From: Thelonectria olida | Lineage: Eukaryota; Ascomycota; Sordariomycetes; Hypocreales; Nectriaceae | DNA: 64,000 bases | Assembly (NCBI GenBank): GCA_020736575.1 | Contig: JAGPYM010000017.1 | Coordinates: 806,001 to 870,000, forward strand | Reading direction: 5' to 3' | In this document: positions 22,060-34,400 of the stretch, in pieces | How positions within the stretch are numbered: position 1 is the first letter of the stretch | How the letters are laid out: the number at the start of each line of letters is the position of its first letter | Made by a program: the position numbers and the translations under genes | The notes under the pieces: generated by a model | The model's input: the letters and a program-made list of their open reading frames with translations, nothing else | Told to the model about the DNA's origin: nothing | Databases searched by the model: none

Positions 22060-25000
22060 CTACCAATCGTCGTCATCTTCCTTCTCCTTCTGCATAGCAT
22101 TCTTCCTAGCGAGTAGAGCATCTGCTAAGCTGCCTGCAAGGCTTGGGGTGGGCGTGTTGCTGCGGCTGCCGTCCGATCCGTTGGCGCCGTTAAGACTCAT
22201 ACCGGAATCGCGCTGCTGTAGGTCTGCGGGCTTGCGGTATCCTGCCGGCCGCTTCGCAGGAGGCTGCGGAGGGGTCGGCTTGGACTTGGCCACGGGAGGA
22301 GCCGGGGGTGCCCGAGGTGCGGGTGGAGGAGCTTGTTCCTCGACGTATGCGGCCGGAACCCAGGCCTGTCCATCGCCCTTCTTAGCCAGCCACCAGCCTG
22401 TATACATGTTAGTGTAAGTGTCACTAGAACGTAAGATGATGAGACCGACCATTATTCTCTTTCTGGACAATTTCCACGAGCTCGCCAGCCACAATGGAAA
22501 GTTCGTTTTCCCTCTGGCCAGCAAAATCGTACATGACCTTGGCCATAATCTTGGGGGGTTTGGCAGGAGCAGCAGGAGGGGGCGGGGGTGGTACCCGGGT
22601 GGCAGCTGAACCTGTACTGCCCTGGTTCCTCGTGTGGTTGGCGAGGGGCTTATGTTGAGCTGGAGCAATCGCACTGGCAATGGAAGCTCGGGGGTTGGCG
22701 ACTGGCGTTGGAACTGGAGTCGGTCGAGGCGCGGGAGTGGGAGCGGCAACAGCAGCGCTGACGGCAGCCGGGGGTTGAGGAACCGGTCTAGCACCAGCAC
22801 CGGGCCGGGCTTGAGGGGCTCGGTTAGTAATTCGCGATGGTCGACCTCCAGGACCACCAGGCTTGATGAGCTTGCCACGAGTAATCGGCCTGGGAGGAAC
22901 CGGCTTGCCCTTAGGAGTAGGCTTCGAAACAGAGTTGGCAGGTTCGCCAGCTTGCGTGTGGACGGCACCACTCTTGTAGAAGTCCTCTCGTACCTGCGAG
23001 TCCTTTAGGACCTTGACCGACTGCATCTTGTTGGGCTTCTTGGCGTAATCAATAGTATCGGCAATCTTGAGGCTGAAACCACCAGGCATCACACGCTGCA
23101 TCTGGGTGAACATCTCGGTCTTCAGCACACAATTCATCAGGGGGTCAGGCTCCTGAGGTGAACCGATACCTAGAGAGAACCAGTCGTCGCGAGCCGTAGA
23201 CACGCCAATGAACTTGATTGCCCCGAGTGGGACTGATTTTTCAACGACGACTTGAGGATGCCCGTTGGCCAGCACTTGGGCAATGACGTAGAACTTGCTG
23301 TTCGTGACAATAATGGTTCGTGGGCTGGGCTTACTCGATCGACCAAACTTGGCCTCGAGGATCTCACCTCGGCAAGAGAAAATGGTCTTCTCATTTGAGC
23401 CAATATTTGCTTTGCTGCGGAGATGGGATCCAGGGCCATTGCTCGCGTTGATACCGAGGTAGTCACCAAGGAACCGTCGGGAACCAAGCAAACTCATGCG
23501 CCGCCTCTCCTTGCGACCCTGAAGCACCCGGTGGCCCTGATCGCGGAGCTGTAGGTATTCGGCACCAGTGCGCTTCTTCCTCCAGAACCGCTGGATTCGG
23601 GTGGCAGATTCAGCTCGGTAGGCGAGGTAGGCTCTCCACATCCTCTGGATTCGGGTGGCCATGTTATGCCAGTACCTATCTCTCATGTGTTCAAGGGCAA
23701 AGAGTGTCTCGGGGGCCTTGATGAAAGCTTTTGTGACACCCATTTGCCATTCCTCTTTGGGAATGCTAGTATCCTTGAGGATCTGACGAACGGCTTCCTG
23801 CGTAGATCCCTGCCAGGTATATTCACCGGCATAGGATGTGGCTGGTGACAGTAGGAAGAACCGGTCGACAAACTTGTCAAAGGCCTGACGGTAGGCAAAA
23901 CCGGCTCGTCGAATTCGGACGTTTTCTTGCAGACCGAGATACTTGATTTGATGCATGACATTGGGGACGTTGTACTCTGTTGGTGATTTGTTCTCGTTGG
24001 GCTTAATAGTACGGATGTATGATGGCTGACATTTCATAAGGGTATCGACGAGAGCATTGGCCGAAGTTCGGATTCGATCGCCAGCAGAGGGAGGTTGCCT
24101 TCGGTTGTCCTGGTCAACCTGGTGAGGGAACAGGGTGTGAACGAACTGGTTACCGCTGTGCTGGAACAAGTTAAGAAGACCCTTAAGAAGCTGGTCCTTG
24201 TTCTTGTCTGTGATTCCTTCGACGGTGTAACTGACATCGCCGGCGTAGTGCTTGATGATGAAGTTGCCTTGACGGGGGGTGAGATGAGCATGAGACATTC
24301 CGTTGATACTCTGCATGAAAGTACGATCACAAGCAGCTGGATCGGCGTGAGCAGTCTTGGTGGCATCCTTCATAGCAGAGAAAACACCAGGGGGTCGGAT
24401 CTGCTCGATGAGTTCGCACACAACCTTGTTGTCGAAGTACTTGATGGGCGTCCATTGAATCTGCTCCTTGGCGTATTCTTCCTGTTCGGCCTTCAAGGTA
24501 AGCTGAATGAAGATCTGCTGAAGCTTCTCGTTGACGTAGTTGATACACAATTGTTCGAAACTATTCTTCTCGAAGATCTCAAAACCATAAATATCCAATA
24601 TGCCAATCGAGTTGGACGTGCTCTGCTTTGACTTGAGCGACTTGTTAACACGATCCACGATCCAGTCGAAGAGGTTGCTGTAAATGGCCTTGGCAAGGGC
24701 GTCCCGAGTGGCATATGCTTGGGCAGGGTTGGCTGGCGACTCAATAACCTCACCATTGCGGGGCGTGAGGATTCGGATCGTGATGGCGTGGACGAGTTGG
24801 TCGGGCGTGACTTCCATGAGGTATGCGACAAATTCTACCACAGATCGGTCAGTGACCTCGGCGTAGCCGTCCTTGTCCTCCTGGAACTGGATATTTCCAA
24901 TCCACAGAACAGTAGCAAGCATTCGGAAGATCTCGTCTTGCTCGGGTTGGGTCAAACCAATAACCTTCATGGCATTGAGGGTATCCTGGAACTCGGCCAC

Positions 25001-25880
25001 ATCGTCGATGCCGTCAACATCGAGACATTTTGATCGACTAGTATAGACGTACGTCTCGGGCTTTTGAATCCCAAATGTTTCGCGATAGTTGGAGGGAGCT
25101 GCTTTGGTGAACTGATAGAAGATATGGAAGTTTCGCTCGTTTTGGATCTGGCCGACAACTCGCGACTTCTCGAGGAGATAGTTGGTGATGTCGCCACCAA
25201 CAGGCTCGCCGTTCGCGTTGAAGTAGAGTTGCAGGTATTTGCCGAATCGCGAAGAGTTGTTGTTTCGAAGCGTCTTTGCATTTCCGAAAGACTCGAGCAG
25301 CGGATTAGTTGCCAGCACCATGTCCTTGACCTGCTTGATATCGCCGGACTCGCCGCCTGACACATTGGCGATGTATTGCATGATGCGCTTGGCGGCCTCG
25401 GTCTTGCCAGCGCCTGACTCTCCTGAGATAATGACGCACTGATTGTCATTGTATGCCTTCATGTTGTAATATGCGGACTCGGCGATGGCGAAGACGTGGG
25501 GAGGCATCTCGAGACGGTTCTTGCCCTTGTAACTGTCGAGGACTTGGTCGGTGTAGATACCGAGATCCCGGAAGGGATTAACAGAGACCAACACATGGCC
25601 GATATATGTGTAGATTTCGGCACCTTCGAAGCGCTTCTTGAGGTTGTCGTTGATGGCCTCGTTGGAAACTTTGCTCAGCAGTGTCAGATCAGAGACACCG
25701 ATCTCCTTTTTCTTGGTCGTCTCGAAGGTCGCTTTTTTGGGTCTCTCGCTGCTGCGGCCTCCGGATTTGCCAGCGTCTTGACCGCCCTTGTTTTTGGGAC
25801 GTCGTGATATACCCTAGAAATTGGGGTCGTTGGTCAGTATCTTAGGCGGCGCGGAGGGGCTGACCTGGCCGTCTTACCAT
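22060..25880 (-). CDS. MYO1: Class I myosin (myosin-1)
   Basis: Actin-based motor of endocytic patches and hyphal tip growth, 1234 residues. Exons are 25880-25878 (the ATG alone), 25813-22450 and 22397-22060. The protein opens [12 protein letters not shown]. The motor holds the P-loop GESGAGKT at 132-139, switch-1 NNNSSRFGK, switch-2 DIYGFE and the actin-binding region. By my alignment, the TEDS-rule position (16 residues before DALAK) is Glu356 rather than Ser/Thr. Two IQ motifs follow ([27 protein letters not shown]), then a TH1 lipid-binding domain (from about [16 protein letters not shown]), a long Pro/Ala-rich TH2-like stretch, an SH3 domain ([15 protein letters not shown] to WVPAAYVEE) and the acidic Arp2/3-binding end DDDDW. 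This is the full fungal long-tail myosin-I architecture. Confidence 0.96.
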
Positions 25881-27981
25881 GGTGGGCGATGGGGGAGGGA
25901 GGAGAGAGGAGGGGAGGTGGGTGGATCAGTCGGGTCTATGAGGTTAGACGAGCATGAGGATTCGGAGCCCGTGAGAATAGAGAAGAGGGGGCGCTTCGGG
26001 TCGGAGAGGAGGTTGAAAATGCGATGTTTTACGCAGGCAGCCCTTGGATTTCTGGATATGGAAGCTCAAGAGAAGTGTGGCTGGAGTCGAGATTGCCCAG
26101 TGTCCAGTACTAAGGTACGGGCAGGTACTGGGGATGATGTGGTGGTGCCTGACAGGAAGGTGACGAAACGCCGACAATTTTCCGCCCTGCACAGCCCCGT
26201 GGCCTACGTATGAAGTGGCGGGGGAGCCGATTAATTTGACAGGCAAAGCCCAGTGCTTTTTGATGAGTTGTAATCTGGCTTGCGTCCACGGAGTATGCAA
26301 TGCGAAGACGGACTATCAATAAAATGCATCAGCCTGACACATAGCAATGCCTTGCTGTTCTGTCCATCTTCTTTGCCGACCTTGAGCTTGATTCATTCCC
26401 CTCCCATCTTCTTGCCTAAGCCAAACTTCCCACTGCCTCTTCGTCCCATTCCATCCGCCCTCTCGGTGTGTCGTCATTATGCGTTGCGGCTTGACCGGAT
26501 CCTCCAAGGAACGACCTAATAATAAACGACTCCACTCCCGGTTTGCCTCGATTCGGGTGAGTATAGGTTTAAGATTTTTAACTGCTATCATCTTATTCGT
26601 AGTTTCATGAGTGATGAGGTTTCGACGTTCAAGCACAAGTACAGAGATAGGATGGAAGAAAAAGGCACTGGATTTCGTCCGAGCGCCTCAGTTGTCGGAG
26701 CGTTGATGGATGGACCCTGAAACCTTGTTGGGTTTTTGTAGATGTTAGGCTCAGGTACTCTCCGGGCTTTACGTACTGAGCCTCGTGTGGCTTGTGAACA
26801 CGTTTGAGTCCCCGTGTGTGTTCCGAGACACAGTTTTGACCTGGTACGATGCCGCGACCGGTAGCTGGTTGAACTTCTTGGGCTTAAACCTGGTCCTTCT
26901 CTACCTAGGTACCTCGCTACCAACTTCACTTAGGGGTACGGGAATCGCAGCTGGAACGCAATAAATCAGATCCTATGGTCTAGGGCTCCAATTACTGCCA
27001 TGAGTTACTCTAGTAACAAGGAAAGATAGGCGAGCAAGTGAGAGAGATCTCGGGTAGCAATTGTTGGGTGCAAACACTTCCAGGTTGTTGTATTGAAGGA
27101 AGGGTGCATGGTTCATGGTTGGGCAGACAGCCCTCCGCTCTCCTAAGCCCAAGACGCATAGCATTGCATTGACGAGCGTGTCGGCCTAACAACGTGGTAT
27201 CAAAATGGGAGTATTGAGTGGAAGGGCCTTTTTTATTTCCCATAGATTATTGCAATACCGCGCATCCGCAATCTCCCATTCCTGTTCTGCGGATCTATGA
27301 AGTATTCGTACGAACAGTCATAAATATCGAATTCAGGATCCTGGTTCTTAGAGCTCCCTCCCCACCGAGAATCTTCTCCTGCGACGACCCCCATCCCTCT
27401 CATGGATGAATGAGCCTTGGCTTTCATTTCCAGTCTCCATCAAACAAGCTTCCATGACCCTTCTCTTGAATTGAGAAATTAATCCTTCACTCATGCGCAA
27501 AAAGGTTGGCCCAGCGCCCGCCACCAAAGTGGTGCTATCGAGCTATCATGCTCTGAACCCTGCTCCTGTGACGCATCCACTCGCCGAGGGCGTCGTTCCC
27601 GTTGCGGGGTAGCAGCACAATGCATGAAAGAAGCATGTGGTGGTGTGCATGCCAGGTGGTCGTCTCAGCTGCTCTGCCGAATTGGATGCTTCGGCGAGCT
27701 CAGGTGACGAGACAACACAACATAACATTCACGCTGCCGCATCAACGGCCCATTCCACTGGCCTTAGCTTGGGGGTGAGATCTACTTATATGTGACGCGA
27801 GGGCTGCCCATTGTTAATTGATTCTGCCTCTCTTCTTCTTCCTCAACATTGCCTGAGACTGTGAAAGTGCATTCCCATCCATCACCGCCGCCATTCTATC
27901 TTCACTTACAACTACTACCACCTACGCGCAACCGCAAACCTCCCTCATTCACAACTCAATCAAGCCAATCTACCTGTCACC
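25881..27981. other. Divergent spacer between myosin-I and RPEL gene
   Basis: 2.1 kb without a supported gene. It contains both promoters. Scattered short palindromes such as CCTAGGTACCT (about 26905-26915) were seen but not assigned. Confidence 0.5.
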
Positions 27982-28446
27982 ATGTCCGACGTTGTCGAGG
28001 AAGTTCCCCGCTTGGTCGACGAGACCCCAATCTCTCCCAGCCGTCCCAACCAACAACGAAAAATGTCTTTGGAGGCTCATCTCCAGCACCGCCCGGAGCG
28101 CGCCGAGCTTGTAGAGAGTGTGCATCCCTTCCAACACCCGACACATTGTCTGACGCAGTTTTGCTGACCGATTGATCTTCAATTACCCAGAAAACATTCT
28201 TCCCGAATCCACAGCTGCCCCAGGTCTTCAGGCGCATCAGAAGGAAGTGAGTCCATCCCCGCATGCGCCCTGGTTCTTTGTCCTTTGTCCCAGTCCACCC
28301 CACTAACCATTGTCACCACCCGCCCGAAGCTCAAGAAGCACATGCTTGAGGACAAGCTCAACGACAAGATTTCCCACCGCCCAGAGCCCGAGACACTCAT
28401 CAAGGATAACATCCTCCACGACGATCCGCGCGAGACTAGCCAGTAG
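27982..28446 (+). CDS. RPEL-repeat protein (G-actin binding)
   Basis: Small protein of 102 residues from exons 27982-28117, 28191-28246 and 28330-28446. Two RPEL motifs are visible: HRPERAELVEKNIL (spanning the first splice junction) and HRPEPETLIKDNIL, separated by STAAPGLQAHQKELKKHM, the spacer typical of fungal RPEL proteins. RPEL repeats bind monomeric actin in animal MRTF and Phactr proteins; fungal single-domain versions are widespread and little studied. Splice sites are GT-AG, and the second intron is 83 nt. The start MSDVVEEVPRL is the first in-frame ATG. It is divergent from the class I myosin gene across 2.1 kb. Confidence 0.85.
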
Positions 28447-29629
28447 TCGTGAAAAAGGTGATGTCCCTTGAATTGAAGGATGATCGTGTGAGGGGCATCG
28501 CGTGAGCGATGATGTAATGCAGCAAAGGCTATTGCTGCGAAGGAGTGAGACCACAACTGGTCTGGAGGATTTCTGCTTTTTGGGATGCGCATTCAGGCAA
28601 CAAATGGTAAATGGTTTTTATGTTTGAGTCGATTACGGACAAGGCAATATGCGAATTGGCATCGGTTTATTATGCATAGGAACTGTGGTTCTGTCTGACG
28701 TCAGGCAGGACGACTCAGAATACATGTAAAGAGGGCCATCATATGCCCAGGTCATCTTGTGAGACACCGCACCGTGCCCCCTGAAATAAACCTATATGTA
28801 TGAGGGAACTCATTCTGTACGGGCAGCGAGGGAGGGTATTTCGCTCACACAACATTGCCTAGTTTTTCTCCGTGTGTGTTCTGGTCAGGCCATTGCCCCA
28901 AATAGGTGATGGAACAAATCCAGACCCTCTCGCTTCGATTTCCTGAAACAACGCAACCCTTGCTTGGATGGCTACCTAGAATCAGCCACGAAGCGCCCAT
29001 GTATTCGCGACTCCGAACTGAGGATGAGGCCAAGAAGACTCAGCACGAATAGTCTATCTCAAGAGTCCGAATCTCCGTACTAGAATATGCCATCGGAAAC
29101 ATGTACTCTAGTGGACCACTAGAAGAAGTCCGGTGTCATGGAACTTGACGATCAGGAAACGGGAGTCTCGTAACTGGTTCTGTCCCGCACCTCTTGACAT
29201 TTACCCCAAAATTGTTCGGGAAGCGTTAATATGAAACCTTTCTGCGAGAAACTCTATCATCGCTTCACTCGGTGGTCTACTGAATGCGAACGACTTGGTT
29301 CAGCCTGGTTCGGAATGATCGGACTTTATAGACCCGCCACTCGGGTAAACGTCTGACACCACAGTCCTCAGAAATTCTCCATCTAAGGATGTATTTCGCA
29401 TGCATTCCCCGTGAGCATTTGTTACCAACCTGGAAGTCAATGTGCGATCTGTATTCGTACCTGCTTACGCAAGTATGGAACTACAATGTTTCAACCTGGG
29501 AGCTTGGTTTTGCCCTGTTTTCCGCCCTGACTCGTCGCCTCTTTATTTAAAGTAACAACATCTGTAAATAGCAGCTTGGATCCTCGCACGTGCAGATCAT
29601 GATGACAAAGAAAGAAAAGAAAGAGCTTG
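28447..29629. other. Intergenic region between RPEL gene and LINE
   Basis: 1.2 kb; holds the RPEL 3' flank and the host DNA into which the LINE inserted. No coding region supported. Confidence 0.5.
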
Positions 29630-29643
29630 CAGGGTGGTGTTTC
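29630..29643 (+). repeat. Target-site duplication, left copy
   Basis: CAGGGTGGTGTTTC, identical to 35654-35667 on the other side of the LINE. The first base may instead belong to the element tail, so the duplication is 13 or 14 bp. Confidence 0.85.
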
Positions 29644-29781
29644 ATCGGAGAAAAAAACTTTTCACAACAGCGAGAACGAATTTTTGAAACAACAGCCCCA
29701 AACAGCACTCTCACGCCTCTCCAACGAGTCAATTGAATAGCCTGAAGTCTAGCGCATCGCCCAGTGCGTTTTCAGACGATC

Positions 29782-31488
29782 ATGGCGACTTCGTGGCCCC
29801 AAGAGGTGGCATGGCCAGCCGAATTCCGCGAGCACGCCACGCAACTCGGCAAATACCTCAGGGACGCCCTCTTGTGCATCGAACGCGCGAAAGACCAACC
29901 TGTCCCCCATGACCTAGCCAAGATCATGGCCATGGGCGCACTATCCCTCGTCAATAAGATCCACAACATCCCAGACCTCGGCACTGTACATGACGCACTA
30001 CAGATGGTAAGAACCGAATCGAAGATCGCGGCGGAAAGCACGATGCAGGCTCTCAACGATATCAAAACGGAACTCAAACAGGCAGCGAACACGGGCCAGC
30101 AGGCACTAGAAGGAATGCGCGAGGGCCACAAAACACAGAACGAGACGAAGGCGGCAGCCAGAGAATCGATCGATATCGGCAGAACAGTCATGACAATGGT
30201 GAGAGAGATCAAGAACGCAGACCAGCACAACCGACCGAGCTTGCCACGGACCTACGCATCTGTAGCAGCTGGTAATGGGCTAGCTACGAGCATGCATAAT
30301 CCACTGAACCAAAACAAGGCACCACCTGCGCAAGTGCTCCGAGAGATCACCGTGAACATTCGGAACCCACTCACCATAGCCAGCCTACGGGCGATGAACC
30401 CCCGTAGCCTGAAAGCACACGTAGACCGTGCTATAGAACAAAGCGAAAACGAGCATATAGAGCACATCAAGACGGTGTCAACTAACCAACTCAAAAGCGG
30501 TGACCTTAGCATCAAGACGGCTACGACCTCTGACATGGAGGTACTCCGGCAGTTCGCTGAGGACTGGGAGCACCGGCTCGGCAATGGAGCAACAGTGCGC
30601 ATTCCAACATACGGAGTTCTTGTTCACGGCATCCGTACCAGCTCGATGGATGTGAGCCAACTTGAGGACACCAGAGACAGCATTCTCCAGGAAAACAGAC
30701 CGTTCATCCCGAGCGCCGAGATAAAATACATAGGCTGGCTCACGAGGAAATCTGCGGAAAAGGCTGCTTCCTCGATCATCATTGAGTTTACAAGACCCCA
30801 AGACGCCAACAAGATCATCGACGAGGGCCTGATCTGGCAAGGGGAGGTCTTTCAGTGCGAGCTGTACAACAGGTCGTGCCGACTGAGGCAATGCTTCGGC
30901 TGTCAAGGATATGGCCACATAGGAACCCAGTGCAAGGCAACGACGAGATGCGGCTACTGCGCTCAAGAACACGCGTCCCGTGAATGCCCTGTCAAATCCG
31001 ACAGGAGCGTACCCAGAAAGTGCGCCAACTGTAAAGGTCAACACGAGGCCTGGAGCAACCAGTGTGCAATCAGGAAGGAGGAGATGGCCAAGGTCAAGGC
31101 CGCATACGCCGCACGTCCCAGGTACCACCTAGAGCCACAGAGCAGCATGGCAGTCAGCCAGGCGAACCCAACTGTGAGAGCCCAGGAGGAGCCGATCGGA
31201 CGAATCATCCGGGAGGGAGCGCCATCTCTCGCACCTGGCCGCAGTCAGCAGAATCGGCAAGGAAGAAGCAGGTCACCGACGAAGAGAGGGCAAAAGAGAG
31301 CCAACCCTGGAAGCAACGCAGTCGCCCCGAACGAGGTCGAGAAAGAAATCACAGTCAACACGGGCAGTCAACGGCCCCAAAGAATCATAACGCCATCTAG
31401 AAGGGCACTGGAAGCCCTCGATGCAAACTCGGCACGACTACACGGCACCTACCAAGCGGAGAACATGGACGTTGACAACCGTGAATGA
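29782..31488 (+). CDS. LINE ORF1 (gag-like RNA-binding protein)
   Basis: 568 residues from the ATG at 29782. The N-terminal half is predicted helical and charged. Three zinc-knuckle motifs follow: CFGCQGYGHIGTQC at 371-384 (C-x2-C-x4-H-x4-C), CGYCAQEHASREC shortly after, and CANCKGQHEAWSNQC. Such proteins coat the element RNA as a ribonucleoprotein. The C-terminal 100 residues are basic and low in complexity. The stop codon overlaps the ORF2 start as ATGA. Confidence 0.93.
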   Translation: MATSWPQEVAWPAEFREHATQLGKYLRDALLCIERAKDQPVPHDLAKIMAMGALSLVNKIHNIPDLGTVHDALQMVRTESKIAAESTMQALNDIKTELKQAANTGQQALEGMREGHKTQNETKAAARESIDIGRTVMTMVREIKNADQHNRPSLPRTYASVAAGNGLATSMHNPLNQNKAPPAQVLREITVNIRNPLTIASLRAMNPRSLKAHVDRAIEQSENEHIEHIKTVSTNQLKSGDLSIKTATTSDMEVLRQFAEDWEHRLGNGATVRIPTYGVLVHGIRTSSMDVSQLEDTRDSILQENRPFIPSAEIKYIGWLTRKSAEKAASSIIIEFTRPQDANKIIDEGLIWQGEVFQCELYNRSCRLRQCFGCQGYGHIGTQCKATTRCGYCAQEHASRECPVKSDRSVPRKCANCKGQHEAWSNQCAIRKEEMAKVKAAYAARPRYHLEPQSSMAVSQANPTVRAQEEPIGRIIREGAPSLAPGRSQQNRQGRSRSPTKRGQKRANPGSNAVAPNEVEKEITVNTGSQRPQRIITPSRRALEALDANSARLHGTYQAENMDVDNRE

Positions 31489-34400
31489 GACACATGGAAT
31501 CACTCTCAATACTACAGTATAACGTCAGAAAATCGAGAGACATCGTTATGGCTACCCTCCTACGGGACCCAAGGGTAATGAAATTCGACATCTTAGCCAT
31601 CCAGGAACCATGGGCGAATTCCTTCATGTACACTACACACCATCCGGCAAAAGACCAGTTTCATCTATGCTACCCCCAAAATGAAGGCAGAAGCCCAGCA
31701 AGGGTGTGTCTATATATCAACAAACGCCTTGATCATTCAAAGTGGCAATTCGAGTCGCACGGTCGGGACCTTTGCACGGTAACGATAACCTTAGGACAAG
31801 GAGACGAGATGAGAGAGGTCAAGGTGCACAACATTTACAACCCCGACCAAACGGCGGAAAATAGGCGAAGCGTACTACCTCAACTGCGAAGGGTGCTCGA
31901 CTCGGCTCGACAAACAGAGCAGATACTAATCGGAGACTTCAATCTACATCATGAGTTGTGGGGGGGCTCCCATGTCCCTAGAACAGAGGCAGAGGCAGAA
32001 GATCTCGTCGAGATTATGGAAGACTATAACCTCACAAACACTCTGGCACCAGGCACTATCACGTACGAAGAAGGCAGTAGGCAGACAACGATCGATCTCT
32101 GCCTGGTCACCCTCGGCCTGGTCGATCGGGTCATCAGATGCGAAGTAGACCGTAGTCTCGACCACGACTCAGACCACTTGCCGATCGTCACTTCCCTCGA
32201 CATGTCAGTCAAGCAGCTCAGCAGAGAACCCACCAGAAACTGGAAATCGATAGATGAGAAGAGATTCAGGTCTGCGGTCCTGGGCAAGCTGCCGCCGCAG
32301 CGAAGACCGAGAACCCGAAGCGCGCTTGATCGGTACGTGGGGGAAATAGTTGCAGCGCTGAAGAGTGCGATAGAGACAGCAGTGCCCCAAAGGACATGGT
32401 CACCTAAATCCAGACGCGGCTGGGATGAGGAGTGCACGCGAGTGCTGGCAGAGACCAAGCGCCTCAGGCGACTCCACAATCTCTACCACACGGAAGAAAC
32501 ATGGGAGGCATACCGAGCGGCCAGAAATCACAAAGGCAGGGTAATCAAGAAGGCACTGAGAAGAGCGCATCGAGAGAATGTTGAGAGAGCTTCAGAGTCA
32601 CCAGAGGCTCTCTGGAGAATGACAAAATGGGCTAGAAACAGAACCACTCAGGCACCAGAGGTAACACCTACACTAGAGCACCCAGACACCTCTCAAATGG
32701 TCTCAGACCCAGCGGAAAAGGCAGAGATCTTCAGGAAGGCATTCTTTCCCTCCCCACCGGAAGCAGAGATTGACGACATCGAAGACGCGATTTACCCGGA
32801 CCGGATAACGATGCCGCCCATTACAGAGCAAGAAGTGGAGAGAGCCATACAGGAAGCCTCGCCGCTCAAGGCTCCCGGCCCTGATGGCATCCCGAACAAA
32901 GCATGGCAACTAGCAGCGACATGGATTAAGCCTCACTTGTCGGCGATTTTCAACCAGAGCCTCAATCTCGGTTACTGTCCACAACACTTCAGGGAATCGA
33001 CAACAGTTGTGCTGAGGAAGCAGGGAAAGGACAACTACACCACTCCTGGGTCTTACCGGCCGATAGGGTTGTTGAACACCATAGGCAAGATCATGGATGC
33101 CATAATAGCACACCGACTGAGCTATGTGGCGGAGACACATAACCTGCTCCCCTCAACCCACATGGGAGGTAGGAAGATGAGATCCGCCGAGCACGCCGTG
33201 CATCACATCATCGATAAGATCTATGAGGCGTGGAACATAGGCCGAGGCCAGGTAGCCAGCTTGCTATTACTCGACGTCTCCGGCGCCTTCGACAACGTAT
33301 CACACAAGCGGCTCCTGCACAACCTACGGAAGAGGAAAATTGATGAGAAGACTGTTCGGTGGATATCGAGTCTTCTTGAAGACCGACACACCAGGATCTC
33401 GATCGATGGATTCAGAACCGAGCGACACAGAATCTCTACCGGGACAGTACAAGGCTCGCCGCTCTCACCAATCCTCTACATTTTCTACAACGCAGATCTC
33501 ATCGAGAGCTGCAATCAAGCAGAGGACACCACCTCTACTGGGTTCATTGACGACGTGGCGATCCTCACATGGGGAGATACGACGACGGAAACATGCAACA
33601 AACTTCAAGGAGCACTCCAAACAGCCGAGCAGTGGGCGAAAACCCATGCGTCAGTCTTCTCACCCAGCAAATTCCAACTCATACACTTCACCAGGGCACG
33701 CACGAGAATAGATATTCAACACCCACTGCAAACGGCATGGGGCGAGATCCCGGCAAAGCCGACCTGCAAATATCTAGGACTCATCATGGATTCTGCGCTG
33801 CAGTGGAAGCCCCACGTAGACGAAATACGGAGGAAGGCGACGAAAACAATCTCAGCCCTAAGTAGCCTGGGTAGCTCAACCTGGGGCCTTACCTTCCAAG
33901 ACATGAGGAAGATCTACCGAGGGGTGGTGGTGCCACAGATCGTATATGCATGCTCTGCGTGGTCAAACTCAAACTGGAGAACGCGATACATGCCGTACAC
34001 AAACAAGACACTGGCACAACTGCAAAGTCTGCAGGCACGGGCAGCCAGGGCGATTTCTGGTGCCTTCAAAGCCACGTCAGCCCCCGCCCTGGACGTCGAA
34101 ACACATCTTCTGCCCATCGAACATCAAATCTGGAAGCACAACGCGGACTGTCTGGGAAGAATCGGCTTTGGGGGACAAGAATCCCAGCACAGTGCAGATG
34201 GTCTGAGAGGAGGAAAGACAAAAATGAGCCCACGCAGAGCAATACAGAAAGCCATACAGGACGAACAAGGGTTCGAGATGGAGAAAATGGAAGTAGTCAC
34301 CCCACACGTCGTCCCACCATGGTGGAGAGGCCCAAAAACGTTCATCGAAGAGAGCGTCGAGAAAGCACAAGCGAGACACCAGTACGGCATCGGAAATGAA

